Source of the DNA: Lachnospiraceae bacterium
GTDB taxonomy: Bacteria > Bacillota > Clostridia > Lachnospirales > Lachnospiraceae
NCBI GenBank assembly: GCA_017962825.1
Contig: JAGCUO010000033.1
Coordinates: forward strand, 1-54,242
Length of the DNA: 54,242 nt
Reading direction: 5' to 3'
In this document: in pieces, positions 1 to 9,047 of the stretch
Numbering within the stretch: the first letter of the stretch is position 1
Layout: each line of letters begins with the position of its first letter
Made by a program: the position numbers and the translations under genes
The notes under the pieces: model-generated
Seen by the model: the letters and a program-made list of their open reading frames with translations, nothing else
Databases searched by the model: none
What the model was told of the DNA's origin: nothing

Positions 1-237
1 ACTATCGTTTCTATGAACCCCATTATGGTCGACGGAACCGGAATGTGCGGAGCTTGCCGTGTACATGTAGGCGATGAGATCAAGTTTGCCTGCATCGACG
101 GTCCCGAGTTTGACGGATGGCTTGTTAATTTCGATGAGTCCATGAGACGTCAGACCATGTACAAGACCGAAGAGGGCAGAAAGATGCTCGAACTTCAGGA
201 AGGTGCAACTCATCACGGCGGATGCGGCCATTGCTGA
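1..237 (+). CDS. nfnA: NfnA-type ferredoxin-NADP reductase small subunit, C-terminal end (partial)
   Basis: The window opens inside this gene; the reading frame is open from base 1 and stops at 235-237, so only the last 78 residues are seen. The segment has the DGTGMCGACRV motif followed by FACIDGPEF, which is the cysteine-containing [2Fe-2S] region at the C-terminus of the dihydroorotate/sulfide dehydrogenase-like FAD/NAD-binding subunit. In NfnAB this subunit passes electrons between NADH, ferredoxin and NADP+ by flavin-based electron bifurcation. The tail ends HHGGCGHC. The next gene, 47 bases downstream, is the matching large subunit, which supports the assignment. An alternative is the generic SudA-like small subunit of a glutamate-synthase-related pair. 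Confidence 0.88.
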   Translation, partial: TIVSMNPIMVDGTGMCGACRVHVGDEIKFACIDGPEFDGWLVNFDESMRRQTMYKTEEGRKMLELQEGATHHGGCGHC

Positions 238-284
238 TCCGTACATGTAAACCGATTCTAAACCATCTTAAAGGAGATATATAA

Positions 285-1673
285 ATGGAAGTCGATGTAA
301 TGAAGAAAGTTCCCGTAAGAGAGCAGGAGCCTCAGGTTAGAGCAAAGAATTTCGAAGAGGTCTGCTACGGATATACTCTTGAAGAAGCACAGGCTGAAGC
401 TTCAAGATGTTTAAATTGTAAGAATGCTCAGTGTATGAAGGGATGCCCCGTATCCATCAATATTCCCGGATTTATTCAGCAGATCAAAGAGGGAAATATC
501 GAAGAGGCATACAATATTATATCCCAGTCCTCAGCACTTCCCGCTGTTTGCGGAAGAGTCTGCCCTCAGGAGACCCAGTGCGAGGGCAAGTGTATCAGAG
601 GAATCAAGGGCGAAGCTGTTGCCATCGGTAAGCTCGAGAGATTTGTTGCCGACTATGCTATGGAGCACGGACTTAAGCCCAAGAAGGAGAAGGAATCAAA
701 CGGGATCAAGGTTGCCGTAATCGGTTCCGGTCCCAGCGGACTTACCTGTGCTGGAGATCTTGCCAAGCTCGGATATGATGTAACGATCTTTGAAGCACTC
801 CATCAGGCAGGCGGAGTTCTTGTATACGGTATCCCCGAATTCAGACTCCCCAAAGAGAGAGTTGTTGCAAAGGAGATCGAGAACGTTAAGGCCCTTGGCG
901 TTAAGATCGAGACCAATGTTGTTGTAGGACGCAGTGTCACCATCGATGAGCTTATGGAAAAGGAAGGCTTCCGTGCCGTATTCATCGGTTCCGGTGCAGG
1001 TCTTCCCAGATTTATGAATATTCCCGGCGAGACTCTTAACGGTGTATTTTCCGCTAACGAGTATCTGACCAGAAGCAACCTCATGAAGTCCTTCCGTGAG
1101 GATTCCACAACTCCCATCATGAAGAGTAAGAAGGTTGCCGTTGTCGGCGGCGGAAACGTAGCTATGGACGCTGCAAGAACCGCTCTCAGACTCGGAGCTG
1201 AAGTACATATCGTATACAGAAGAGGCGAAGAGGAGCTCCCCGCAAGAGTAGAGGAAGTTCATCACGCTAAGGAAGAGGGAATCATATTTGATCTTCTCAC
1301 CAATCCCGTAGAGATAATCGGTGATGAAAACGGATGGGTCAAGGCTATCAAGTGCGTAAAGATGGAACTCGGTGAGCCCGATGAATCCGGAAGAAGAAGC
1401 CCTGTTGAAGTTAAGGGATCCGAATTTGAGATTGATGTTGATACAGTTATCATGTCTCTCGGAACTTCTCCCAATCCTCTTATCTCAATGACCACCAAGG
1501 GCCTTGAGACCAATAAGAGAAAGTGTATCGTTGCCGAGGAAAATACCGGTAAGACTTCAAGAGAAGGAGTATATGCGGGCGGTGACGCAGTTACCGGTGC
1601 AGCTACCGTAATCCTCGCTATGGGTGCCGGCAAAGAGGCAGCCAAGGCAATCGATGAGTTCATAAACGGATGA
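285..1673 (+). CDS. nfnB: NfnB / GltA-type NADPH oxidoreductase large subunit
   Basis: 462-residue flavoprotein of the glutamate synthase small-chain family. The N-terminus carries two ferredoxin-like cysteine groups (C42, C45, C50, C54 and C89, C93, C99, C103) expected to bind two [4Fe-4S] clusters. A first Rossmann motif (AVIGSGPSGLTCA, about residue 144) binds FAD and a second (AVVGGGNVAMDAAR) binds NADPH. With the upstream small subunit it should form the cytoplasmic NADH-dependent reduced ferredoxin:NADP+ oxidoreductase. Databases often label it gltA (NADPH-dependent glutamate synthase), but no large glutamate synthase subunit is nearby, so Nfn is preferred. The start is set by AAGGAG at 271-276, eight bases before the ATG. 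Confidence 0.9.
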   Translation: MEVDVMKKVPVREQEPQVRAKNFEEVCYGYTLEEAQAEASRCLNCKNAQCMKGCPVSINIPGFIQQIKEGNIEEAYNIISQSSALPAVCGRVCPQETQCEGKCIRGIKGEAVAIGKLERFVADYAMEHGLKPKKEKESNGIKVAVIGSGPSGLTCAGDLAKLGYDVTIFEALHQAGGVLVYGIPEFRLPKERVVAKEIENVKALGVKIETNVVVGRSVTIDELMEKEGFRAVFIGSGAGLPRFMNIPGETLNGVFSANEYLTRSNLMKSFREDSTTPIMKSKKVAVVGGGNVAMDAARTALRLGAEVHIVYRRGEEELPARVEEVHHAKEEGIIFDLLTNPVEIIGDENGWVKAIKCVKMELGEPDESGRRSPVEVKGSEFEIDVDTVIMSLGTSPNPLISMTTKGLETNKRKCIVAEENTGKTSREGVYAGGDAVTGAATVILAMGAGKEAAKAIDEFING

Positions 1674-1691
1674 TCTTTTAAGAGGAAAAAT

Positions 1692-2291
1692 ATGTCCGGA
1701 TCTGAAAAAGAAAACAGCGACAACTACGGATACAACGAGGAGGCGCCCTTAGCGCCTCCCGTTTCCGAAGTTAAGGATACCGACGAAGACGAGCTTTCCC
1801 CCGGATTAAGAGCACCTTATATACGCAATAATGAAAGGGCTTCGGATTATAAATCCACCGGTTTGTTACTTACGATATTCGGCGGCGCCGGTATATTATT
1901 TGTTCTTTTGACCGTGATAGGTATCATTCCCGAATATCTCGGAAATCCCTATCTGTCATATGGTGTGCTTTTTGCGGTGTTCACACTCTTTTTGGTCATG
2001 GGTATCATATCCATCAGAAGTGCGGGCATTTTTGAGAAGAAAGCAAAATCAGATCATACACTTGAAAAACGAATTCTGGATTTTGTCGGAAATGAGCTGG
2101 ACTCTGCCGAAGTTGATGCACAGGCCGGCATATCCGATTCCGATGAACCCGAGGTTTTGTTTTTTAAACGTACCGATTGTCTGAAGAAAATAATAAGCAA
2201 TAAGTTTGTAAACATCGATCCCGGTTTTCTCGACAACCTGATCGACGAGGAATTATACGATCAGATCTTTTCGGACAAGACCGAAGAATAA
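1692..2291 (+). CDS. Uncharacterised membrane protein with two transmembrane helices
   Basis: 199 residues, no family recognised. The first 55 residues are hydrophilic, acidic and proline-containing. Two hydrophobic helices follow (about residues 57-78 and 85-107), then a basic stretch (FEKKAKSDHTLEKR) and a soluble acidic tail of about 85 residues. The positive charges after the second helix suggest both termini are cytoplasmic. It begins 18 bases after nfnB with GAGGAAAA as ribosome site and ends three bases before rlmH, so it is co-transcribed with housekeeping genes. The soluble tail looks like a small helical domain. No function can be assigned from sequence. Confidence 0.75.
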   Translation: MSGSEKENSDNYGYNEEAPLAPPVSEVKDTDEDELSPGLRAPYIRNNERASDYKSTGLLLTIFGGAGILFVLLTVIGIIPEYLGNPYLSYGVLFAVFTLFLVMGIISIRSAGIFEKKAKSDHTLEKRILDFVGNELDSAEVDAQAGISDSDEPEVLFFKRTDCLKKIISNKFVNIDPGFLDNLIDEELYDQIFSDKTEE

Positions 2292-2294
2292 TCT

Positions 2295-2771
2295 ATGAAC
2301 ATAAGTATTATCTGTGTGGGTAAGATAAAAGAATCATTCTACCGTGATGCCATTGCCGAGTATGCAAAACGGTTATCCGCATATTGCACTTTTAAGATAA
2401 TCGAAGTTGAGGACGAACCCGACACAGGATCTTCGGAAACGGTGATAGAGACTGCAAAACAGAGGGAAGCCGAGCGGATACTTAAGAATATAAAACCCGG
2501 AATGCATGTGATCACTCTGGAGATCAAGGGTAAGAAATATTCATCCGAAACTTTTTCCGAAATGCTCTCTGATCTTTTTGTTTCCGGAAAGAGTGATATC
2601 GCATTCGTCATCGGAGGGTCCAACGGACTTGCCGGATGCGTATCAGACAGAGCGGACGCCAAGCTGTCCTTTTCGGATATGACATTTCCTCATCAGCTTA
2701 TGAGGGTTATCCTGTCCGAGCAGATCTACAGAGCATTCAGGATCATGCGTGGCGAACCCTACCATAAGTAA
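2295..2771 (+). CDS. rlmH: 23S rRNA pseudouridine-1915 N3-methyltransferase RlmH
   Basis: 158 residues, the usual length for this SPOUT-family methyltransferase. It methylates pseudouridine 1915 in helix 69 of 23S rRNA on assembled 70S ribosomes, using S-adenosylmethionine. Diagnostic features are the start MNISIICVGKIKE, the knot-forming FVIGGSNGL loop, and the conserved end MTFPHQLMRVILSEQIYRAF...RGEPYHK. The gene follows the preceding membrane-protein gene by three bases and precedes nth by nine, consistent with one transcript. The start is the only one that keeps the conserved first strand. Confidence 0.96.
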   Translation: MNISIICVGKIKESFYRDAIAEYAKRLSAYCTFKIIEVEDEPDTGSSETVIETAKQREAERILKNIKPGMHVITLEIKGKKYSSETFSEMLSDLFVSGKSDIAFVIGGSNGLAGCVSDRADAKLSFSDMTFPHQLMRVILSEQIYRAFRIMRGEPYHK

Positions 2772-2780
2772 CTGAAAAGT

Positions 2781-3410
2781 ATGAAGAAAAAAGAACTTGC
2801 AGCCGAGGTTATAAAAAGGCTTAAAAAGGAATATCCGGATTCCGTATGTACTCTCGATGTGGAAGATGCATGGCAGCTTCTTGTGAGTGTCAGACTGGCT
2901 GCTCAGTGTACGGATAAAAGAGTCAACGAAACGGTGCCTGCTCTTTTTGCCAAATACCCGTCACCCGAAAAACTCTCGAAGGCAAAGCTTTCAGATATAG
3001 AAAATATCGTCCGCCCCTGCGGTCTTTTCAAAACCAAAGCACGGGATATCAAGGAATGCATGACACAGCTTGTCGAGAGATTTGACGGTATTGTTCCCGA
3101 TAACATGAAGGATCTCTTATCCCTTCCCGGTGTCGGAAGAAAGAGCGCGAATCTGATCCTGGGTGACATATTCGGTCAGGAGTCCTATGTGTGCGACACA
3201 CATTGCATAAGGTTATCCGGAAGGATCGGTATGTCGGACGGAAGCAAGGATCCGGTCAAGGTGGAAATGCAGCTTCGCAAGATCGTACCTCCCGAAGAAT
3301 CCGGTGGTCTTTGTCACAGGCTCGTGGACCACGGAAGAGCCGTCTGCAAAGCACAGTCACCTCAGTGCGAGGTATGTTGTCTTAATGATATCTGTCGTAA
3401 GAAAATGTGA
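2781..3410 (+). CDS. nth: Endonuclease III (DNA glycosylase/AP lyase)
   Basis: 209 residues with the helix-hairpin-helix and Gly/Pro-Asp architecture of Nth. It removes oxidised pyrimidines and cleaves the abasic site in base excision repair. The hairpin LPGVGRKSANLIL contains the catalytic lysine (K121), and VCDTHCIRLSGRIG contains the catalytic aspartate (D139). The C-terminus shows the C-X6-C-X2-C-X5-C pattern for a [4Fe-4S] cluster. Length and motifs match the full-size family, so the enzyme should be active. It lies tightly between rlmH and the phosphorylase gene. Confidence 0.96.
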   Translation: MKKKELAAEVIKRLKKEYPDSVCTLDVEDAWQLLVSVRLAAQCTDKRVNETVPALFAKYPSPEKLSKAKLSDIENIVRPCGLFKTKARDIKECMTQLVERFDGIVPDNMKDLLSLPGVGRKSANLILGDIFGQESYVCDTHCIRLSGRIGMSDGSKDPVKVEMQLRKIVPPEESGGLCHRLVDHGRAVCKAQSPQCEVCCLNDICRKKM

Positions 3411-3436
3411 TCTTTTTACGAAAGGAGCTTATCTAT

Positions 3437-4741
3437 ATGAGAATGGTTGACATTATAATCTCCAAGAGAAACGGTAATGAGCTTACCGATGAGGAGATAG
3501 CTTTTTTCGTAAACGGATATACAAAAGGTGAGATCCCCGATTATCAGGTCTCAGCTCTGATGATGGCTATCTATTTCAGGGGAATGAGTAAAAAAGAAAC
3601 CCTTACTCTTACAAGACTTATGGCTGATTCCGGAGATCAGCTGGATCTTTCGAAGATATCGGGTATCAAAGTAGATAAGCATTCAACCGGCGGTGTCGGA
3701 GATAAGACATCTCTTGCACTGACTCCCATTGTCTCCGCATGCGGCGTTCCCATCGCCAAAATGAGCGGAAGAGGACTGGGACATACCGGTGGAACCATCG
3801 ATAAGCTTGAAAGCTTTGACGGATTCAACGTATCCATATCAACGGATGAATTCATCAATAACGTTAACACCAACGGTATTTCCATAATGGGCCAGACTGC
3901 GGACCTTGCACCTGCGGACAAAAAGCTCTACGCTCTCCGTGATGTAACCGGAACCGTAGAAAATATGTCTCTTATCGCAAGCTCCATCATGAGTAAAAAA
4001 CTCGCTGCAGGCGCTGATGCCATAGTTCTTGATGTCAAGACCGGAAGCGGTGCTTTCATGAAGACTCTTGAGGATTCCACCGCGCTTGCTGCCGAGATGG
4101 TAGAGATAGGAAACGGTGCTGGCAGAAAGACCGTTGCAGTTATAAGTGATATGGACCAGCCTTTGGGATTTGCCGTCGGAAATGCCATCGAAGTACGTGA
4201 AGCAATCGATACATTAAACGGTCACGGTCCCGAAGACTTTACCGAACTTGTATATACTCTGGCTACTTATATGATCATGCTCGGAGGAAAAGCATCTTCC
4301 GAAGATGAAGCACTTGCGATGATCAAGGAAGTTGTTTCGAACGGTAAAGCTCTCGACAGACTTGCTGCCTTTATCGAAAGTCAGGGAGGAAATCCTGAAC
4401 AGGTATATCATCCCGAACTTCTCAAAGTATCCGATAAAACAGTTACCGTTAAAGCTGAAAAGGACGGATATGTAGACCGTATAATCTGTGACAGAGTGGG
4501 CGTATCCTGCATGATGCTCGGAGGCGGAAGAGCATCCAAGGAAGATGTGATAGATCTTACTGTTGGAATCAGACTTATCAAAAAGGTGGGCGATGAAGTT
4601 AAGAAAGGTGAAGACCTTGCGGTCGTCTACTATACCAGGGAAGACGGTCTTGAGGATGCTCTCGATAAGCTGAAGACTTCATATATCATTTCGGATACAA
4701 AACCCGAAAAGAAACCTCTTATCAAGAACATCATTAAATAA
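3437..4741 (+). CDS. pdp: Pyrimidine-nucleoside phosphorylase
   Basis: 434 residues, close to the length of Bacillus Pdp. It splits uridine, thymidine or deoxyuridine with phosphate into base and (deoxy)ribose-1-phosphate for salvage. The signature KVDKHSTGGVGDKTSL holds the phosphate-binding site, and SGRGLGHTGGTIDKLE is also highly conserved. The C-terminal part (VTVKAEKDGYVDRI onwards) is the usual alpha/beta lobe. The frame is open from a GTG at 3407 overlapping the nth stop, but AAAGGAG at 3421-3427 places the start at ATG 3437 (MRMVDII), which matches the family. Whether it is Pdp (broad) or DeoA (thymidine-specific) cannot be settled here. Confidence 0.93.
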   Translation: MRMVDIIISKRNGNELTDEEIAFFVNGYTKGEIPDYQVSALMMAIYFRGMSKKETLTLTRLMADSGDQLDLSKISGIKVDKHSTGGVGDKTSLALTPIVSACGVPIAKMSGRGLGHTGGTIDKLESFDGFNVSISTDEFINNVNTNGISIMGQTADLAPADKKLYALRDVTGTVENMSLIASSIMSKKLAAGADAIVLDVKTGSGAFMKTLEDSTALAAEMVEIGNGAGRKTVAVISDMDQPLGFAVGNAIEVREAIDTLNGHGPEDFTELVYTLATYMIMLGGKASSEDEALAMIKEVVSNGKALDRLAAFIESQGGNPEQVYHPELLKVSDKTVTVKAEKDGYVDRIICDRVGVSCMMLGGGRASKEDVIDLTVGIRLIKKVGDEVKKGEDLAVVYYTREDGLEDALDKLKTSYIISDTKPEKKPLIKNIIK

Positions 4742-4761
4742 ACAAAAGGAAGCTTAACTGA

Positions 4762-5745
4762 ATGGAAGAATTTTCGCTTAAAGCAGAACTGTCAAGCGAT
4801 GAGATGAGAAACATATTCGGAATGAGGGATGCCTTTATCAAGAAGGTTGAATCCTCCATGAATGTCCGTGTTGTTTCAAGAAACGGCTTTCTGTATGTCT
4901 ATGGAAGTGAGGAAAACGCCAATAAGGCGATGTCGGTTATCATGGATCTGAAAGACTATTCGGAAAAAGGAAATGTTATCGAAGAGCAGAGTGTAAACTA
5001 TGCGATCGATATGATGGAAGATTCCCACGAGGGTGCCCTGGGTGAAGCTTCCGCGGATGTTATATGCCATACGGCTCAGGGTAAGCCCGTAAAACCCAAG
5101 ACTCTCGGTCAGAAATCATATGTGAAGAGCATATCCGATAAGATGATCACCTTCGGTATCGGACCTGCCGGAACCGGTAAGACTTATCTGGCAATGGCAA
5201 TGGCAATAACCGCTTTTAAGAATGAAGAGGTGGGCAGGATAATACTTACCCGTCCCGCCATAGAAGCAGGTGAAAAACTGGGATTCCTTCCCGGTGATCT
5301 TCAGAGCAAGGTTGACCCGTACCTTCGTCCTTTGTACGATGCTCTTTTTCAGATCATGGGTCCCGAGAAGTTTGCACTCAATATGGAAAAAGGACTTATC
5401 GAAGTAGCACCCCTTGCTTATATGAGAGGCCGAACACTTGATAATGCATTTATCATTCTGGACGAGGCGCAGAATACCACTCCTGCCCAGATGAAGATGT
5501 TTCTTACCAGGATCGGCTTCGGTTCCAAAGTGGTCGTAACCGGAGATGCCACTCAAAAAGACCTTGCACCCGGAACTGTTTCGGGACTCGATGTGGCTCT
5601 GAAGGTTCTCGGTTCCATGGATGAGATCGGTTTTTGCATGCTTACCAGTAAGGACGTTGTAAGACATCCGCTGGTTCAGAAGATAGTCAAGAAGTACGAA
5701 GATTACGAAAACAGACACAGACCTGGTGAGAAAAAACACAGATAA
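4762..5745 (+). CDS. phoH: PhoH-family ATPase (YbeZ-like)
   Basis: 327 residues. An N-terminal KH-like RNA-binding segment is followed by a P-loop ATPase. Walker A is GPAGTGKT (residues 134-141) and Walker B is FIILDEAQN (D234, E235). PhoH/YbeZ proteins are thought to act with the endoribonuclease YbeY in rRNA maturation and ribosome quality control. Here ybeY lies two genes downstream, the standard Firmicutes arrangement phoH-pgpH-ybeY. All ATPase residues are intact, in contrast to the degenerate middle gene of this trio. Confidence 0.94.
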   Translation: MEEFSLKAELSSDEMRNIFGMRDAFIKKVESSMNVRVVSRNGFLYVYGSEENANKAMSVIMDLKDYSEKGNVIEEQSVNYAIDMMEDSHEGALGEASADVICHTAQGKPVKPKTLGQKSYVKSISDKMITFGIGPAGTGKTYLAMAMAITAFKNEEVGRIILTRPAIEAGEKLGFLPGDLQSKVDPYLRPLYDALFQIMGPEKFALNMEKGLIEVAPLAYMRGRTLDNAFIILDEAQNTTPAQMKMFLTRIGFGSKVVVTGDATQKDLAPGTVSGLDVALKVLGSMDEIGFCMLTSKDVVRHPLVQKIVKKYEDYENRHRPGEKKHR

Positions 5746-5760
5746 AGGGGCTGACGCGGA

Positions 5761-6960
5761 TTGGAAACCTCAAAGGTAAAATCAGGAAGTAAGATACCCG
5801 GGATCATCTTCACACTTATTTATGCAATGCTCCTTACGGGCGTCGGATATGTGGGGGGGAAGGATACCGCAGAACTTATCCAGTACGGTGTATTCAGCAT
5901 TCTCCTGGGAGGGCTTGTTTCCCTTTGCATCCGTAAGTTTTTCCCCGTATCAGTTACTGACCCCGGTATCTCGGAAAAGAGTGAATCGAGATTCTGGATA
6001 ATCGTATATATCTGTATGCTTTTATCCGTACTGTTTTCCTATTTTCCCAATACCATGTGGGTATTTGTTCCTGTATTTGTCATCCTTTCACTGTTTTCAT
6101 CGCCTCTTGTGGGAATAATAATCGCATCTGTATTATTAGCCGGTACGGCAATGATATCCGGATGCGGAGCACTTGTTTTTTTCCTGTATTTTGTAAGTGG
6201 TGTATTCTCGGTCATGGTTTATCTGCCTTTGACCGAAGAGATAAAATTTGCCATGCCGGCATTTTTGTCCTCCTTATGTCTCCTTGTTTGTGAGATGTGC
6301 GGGATCATACTTACCATAAATTCCGCTTTTGATATCCAGCTTCTGATATTGCCCTGCGCCAACTGTCTTATCGGAATGATGGTCATATATTCGGCATTCA
6401 GGGGATATTCGTCGCTGATCATGTTCAAATATTCCGATCTGTACCAGACTCTTTGCGATACGGAGAATGAGAAGCTTCTTGAACTCAAGAGTGAATCTCC
6501 CAAAGAATATATGCTCAGTATCCATACCGCATATTTCTGTGACAGAGTTTCATCATCCATCGGACTTGATGCGGATATCGTAAAATGCGCGGGTTATTAC
6601 CACGAACTTACTCCCGGCAGTGAAGATGACAGGGAAGACTTTTATAATGAGATGGGTTTTACCGAAGGACTTAAGAATATCCTTGATGAGTATAAAGAAT
6701 ACATCTCTAATCCCGGTATCTCTCTTGTCAGAAAAGAAGCGGCAGTACTTGTATGCTCCAGAACCGTGGTCAAGACCGTCATGGCTCTTTTTGAAAAAGA
6801 TAAAGATGCGGACATCGATACCGGAAAACTTGTGGATGCCGTATTTGACAGATTTGTTTCCAGAGGGACTTTCAGTGATTGCGAGATAACTTTTTCCGAT
6901 ATCTCCAAAATGAAGAAGATCTTCAAAGAAGAAAAGCTTTACTACGATTTTTTGAAATAA
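5761..6960 (+). CDS. Degenerate PgpH-like (7TM-HD family) membrane protein, probably inactive
   Basis: 399 residues starting at TTG with AAAGGGG upstream. It occupies the pgpH (yqfF) slot between phoH and ybeY. PgpH hydrolyses cyclic-di-AMP and is usually around 700 residues, with an extracellular domain, seven helices and an HD domain. Here only several membrane helices (about residues 12-220) and an HD-like domain remain. Recognisable family landmarks are GLDADIVKCAGYYHE and the C-terminal RKEAAVLVCSRTVV...FSDCEITFSDISKMKKIF. The HD pair is H281-E282, the earlier conserved double histidine is M251-L252, and the RQHHGT segment is absent. Hydrolysis is therefore unlikely. The frame is intact, so it may be a retained structural or signal-binding protein. 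Confidence 0.8.
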   Translation: METSKVKSGSKIPGIIFTLIYAMLLTGVGYVGGKDTAELIQYGVFSILLGGLVSLCIRKFFPVSVTDPGISEKSESRFWIIVYICMLLSVLFSYFPNTMWVFVPVFVILSLFSSPLVGIIIASVLLAGTAMISGCGALVFFLYFVSGVFSVMVYLPLTEEIKFAMPAFLSSLCLLVCEMCGIILTINSAFDIQLLILPCANCLIGMMVIYSAFRGYSSLIMFKYSDLYQTLCDTENEKLLELKSESPKEYMLSIHTAYFCDRVSSSIGLDADIVKCAGYYHELTPGSEDDREDFYNEMGFTEGLKNILDEYKEYISNPGISLVRKEAAVLVCSRTVVKTVMALFEKDKDADIDTGKLVDAVFDRFVSRGTFSDCEITFSDISKMKKIFKEEKLYYDFLK

Positions 6961-6964
6961 ACCT

Positions 6965-7471
6965 ATGAATATTTACATTGAAAAAGAAACCGATACGGAT
7001 TTTGCTTTTGATGAAAATGTGCTCATCAAAACTGTTGTCGAGCATGCCTTTTCATCCGAAGGAGCTCCCGTTGCAAATGCATGTGTAAATGTACTCATTA
7101 CGGATAGTGAGGGAATAAGGGAGCTTAACAGGGATTACAGGGGAATAGATTCACCCACCGATGTATTATCCTTTCCGAATCTTGATTTTGACAAGCCTTC
7201 CGATTTCGATATTCCCGCAGACAGGAAGGCAGATTATACCGATCCCGAAACGGGAGAGCTTATCCTGGGGGATATTATCCTGAATGTGGACAGGATCTTT
7301 TCACAGGCTGAAGAATACGGTCACAGCATTAAGCGTGAAACCGCTTTTCTTGTAGCACACAGCTGTCTTCATCTGTGCGGCTACGATCATATGACAAAGC
7401 CTGAGGAAGAAGAAATGATATCCAAACAGGAAGAGATCCTTAATTCACTTGGTATTACGAGAGGTGACTGA
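6965..7471 (+). CDS. ybeY: Endoribonuclease YbeY
   Basis: 168 residues, a zinc-dependent endoribonuclease for 16S rRNA 3'-end maturation and ribosome quality control. The zinc motif H-X3-H-X5-H is complete in AHSCLHLCGYDH (H132, H136, H142). The conserved segments LNRDYRGIDSPTDVLSF and LGDIILNVDR are also present. The gene starts four bases after the PgpH-like gene, and its stop overlaps the next start by one base, so the genes are translationally coupled. Confidence 0.96.
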   Translation: MNIYIEKETDTDFAFDENVLIKTVVEHAFSSEGAPVANACVNVLITDSEGIRELNRDYRGIDSPTDVLSFPNLDFDKPSDFDIPADRKADYTDPETGELILGDIILNVDRIFSQAEEYGHSIKRETAFLVAHSCLHLCGYDHMTKPEEEEMISKQEEILNSLGITRGD

Positions 7472-9045
7472 TGAAGAATTACGTTTATAAGAAAAAGACA
7501 GGATATATCTGCCTTCTTATTTCAATTATCTCATTATTCCTGTACAGGATGTTCCTTACCGAAGCCGGAATGGGATATGGATTTGTTACTTACCTTGTCT
7601 GCATGATCGTATGGATGATCTTCGGACAGGGATTTTCGGATGTCACCGCAAGAATGGCCAGGGTAAGACTTTCAAAAGGCCAGAAGAGAAGTGCACTTGA
7701 TGTTTTGGCCGTATCCTTTGCATGTCATTTTATATCCGGACTTATCGGTACCGCACTTTGCGGAGCTCTTAATTTCTGGTTTATGTCCGATGTGATCCAT
7801 CTTCCTAAGGGAAGATTTTTGGGAATATATCTCTGCGGCTGGTTCTTTTTCAGGATGATGAATGAGTATCTTACGGGTTACGCATCGGTATCATCAGGAG
7901 ACAGGGCTATCTGCATCTCAATGGTTTCAAGAGAACTTTTCAGGATCGTATTCGGATTCCTGTTAATGAAGATGATGTATGACAAGGGTATCGTTAATTC
8001 CGCACTTCTGATGGATGACGATATCAAATATATCTATGCATGTGCCGGCCTCTTTGCAGGATTCTGCATAGCGGAGATTTTTGTATTTGTATTCCTGTTT
8101 ATAGTCCGTCTCGGACTCAGGATAAAGGCAAGTGATGAAAGAGAAGGCTTCGGCGGAAGAGATAATCTCGGAGTCATAATTCTTAATCTCCTTAAGAGAA
8201 GAGTCGGAGATCTTGTGGCCGGTCTTTCGGTGTGCCTGGTCCTTCTGATCTGGGCTGCTCAGTCAGGTGACGTACACGGCATCGGACTTTCCGTTTATAT
8301 GCTTCTTTCCCCCTTTGCATTTTCACTGGTGTTTGCTCTTTATGCAGGTTCACATGCCGGAGCAAACTGGATGCAGAGCGTGCGTAAGAACGAGAAGGGA
8401 AATGCCAGGGCGTATTTTGATTTCGGAATGCATATTGTATGCATCGTTTCCGTTTTTATCACTGCATTTTTTGCATCTGTTTCCAAGCCGGTTGCCAAGC
8501 TTCTTTCCACCGGAACCGAATTAAGTATTGTAGTTGAATTCATACTTATAATCGCGGCTTCCATATTACTTTCAATGGCAATGTTCTGCGATTCCCTCTG
8601 CTCAGGAAGAGACGATCGTATTCCCCGAATAATCGCGCATGCGGCTTCGGGTTTTGCCGGTATTCTTGCCGTTAAATTATCTACCGGTAACGGACATAAT
8701 ATGTACAGGGGACTTATGATATCCGTTCTGGTATTTTCCATAATCGAGCTCATAATATGGTGCGTAATATCCTATGTCCGTATGAGCATGGTATTTGATC
8801 CCATCAGAAATATCCTTATCCCCATTGTGTCGGGTGCAGTCTGTGCGATCTTCCTCGTAATCATTACAAATGCGGCTGCTGCTCATCTGGGTAATCTTTT
8901 TACCGTAGTCATATGCATTCCGATAGGTCTTATCATATATCACTCGGTTCTGCTTCTCCTCAGGAACTATTCCGATGCAGAACTTAAGCTGATGCCTTTC
9001 GGTAGTATTCTTTACAGTCTCGGTCAGATATTGAAGGTGATCTGA
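7471..9045 (+). CDS. Polytopic membrane protein, possibly MOP-superfamily flippase-like
   Basis: 524 residues with about 12 to 14 predicted membrane helices over the whole length and short polar loops. The general layout, with a basic N-terminus (MKNYVYKKKTGY) and paired helices with small charged loops, resembles polysaccharide flippases of the MOP superfamily (SpoVB/MurJ/Wzx). No diagnostic motif was recognised, so the family call is tentative. The start codon overlaps the ybeY stop and the next gene follows after two bases, so it belongs to the same transcript. No signal peptide or soluble domain is seen. Confidence 0.6.
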   Translation: MKNYVYKKKTGYICLLISIISLFLYRMFLTEAGMGYGFVTYLVCMIVWMIFGQGFSDVTARMARVRLSKGQKRSALDVLAVSFACHFISGLIGTALCGALNFWFMSDVIHLPKGRFLGIYLCGWFFFRMMNEYLTGYASVSSGDRAICISMVSRELFRIVFGFLLMKMMYDKGIVNSALLMDDDIKYIYACAGLFAGFCIAEIFVFVFLFIVRLGLRIKASDEREGFGGRDNLGVIILNLLKRRVGDLVAGLSVCLVLLIWAAQSGDVHGIGLSVYMLLSPFAFSLVFALYAGSHAGANWMQSVRKNEKGNARAYFDFGMHIVCIVSVFITAFFASVSKPVAKLLSTGTELSIVVEFILIIAASILLSMAMFCDSLCSGRDDRIPRIIAHAASGFAGILAVKLSTGNGHNMYRGLMISVLVFSIIELIIWCVISYVRMSMVFDPIRNILIPIVSGAVCAIFLVIITNAAAAHLGNLFTVVICIPIGLIIYHSVLLLLRNYSDAELKLMPFGSILYSLGQILKVI

Positions 9046-9047
9046 TA

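Noticed and set aside
3407-3436. GTG start at 3407 for the pyrimidine-nucleoside phosphorylase
   Set aside because: The ribosome site AAAGGAG lies downstream of it, and the family start matches ATG 3437.
5116-5739. Minus-strand open frame of 207 codons opposite phoH
   Set aside because: phoH carries complete Walker motifs, so the antisense frame is a by-product of codon use.
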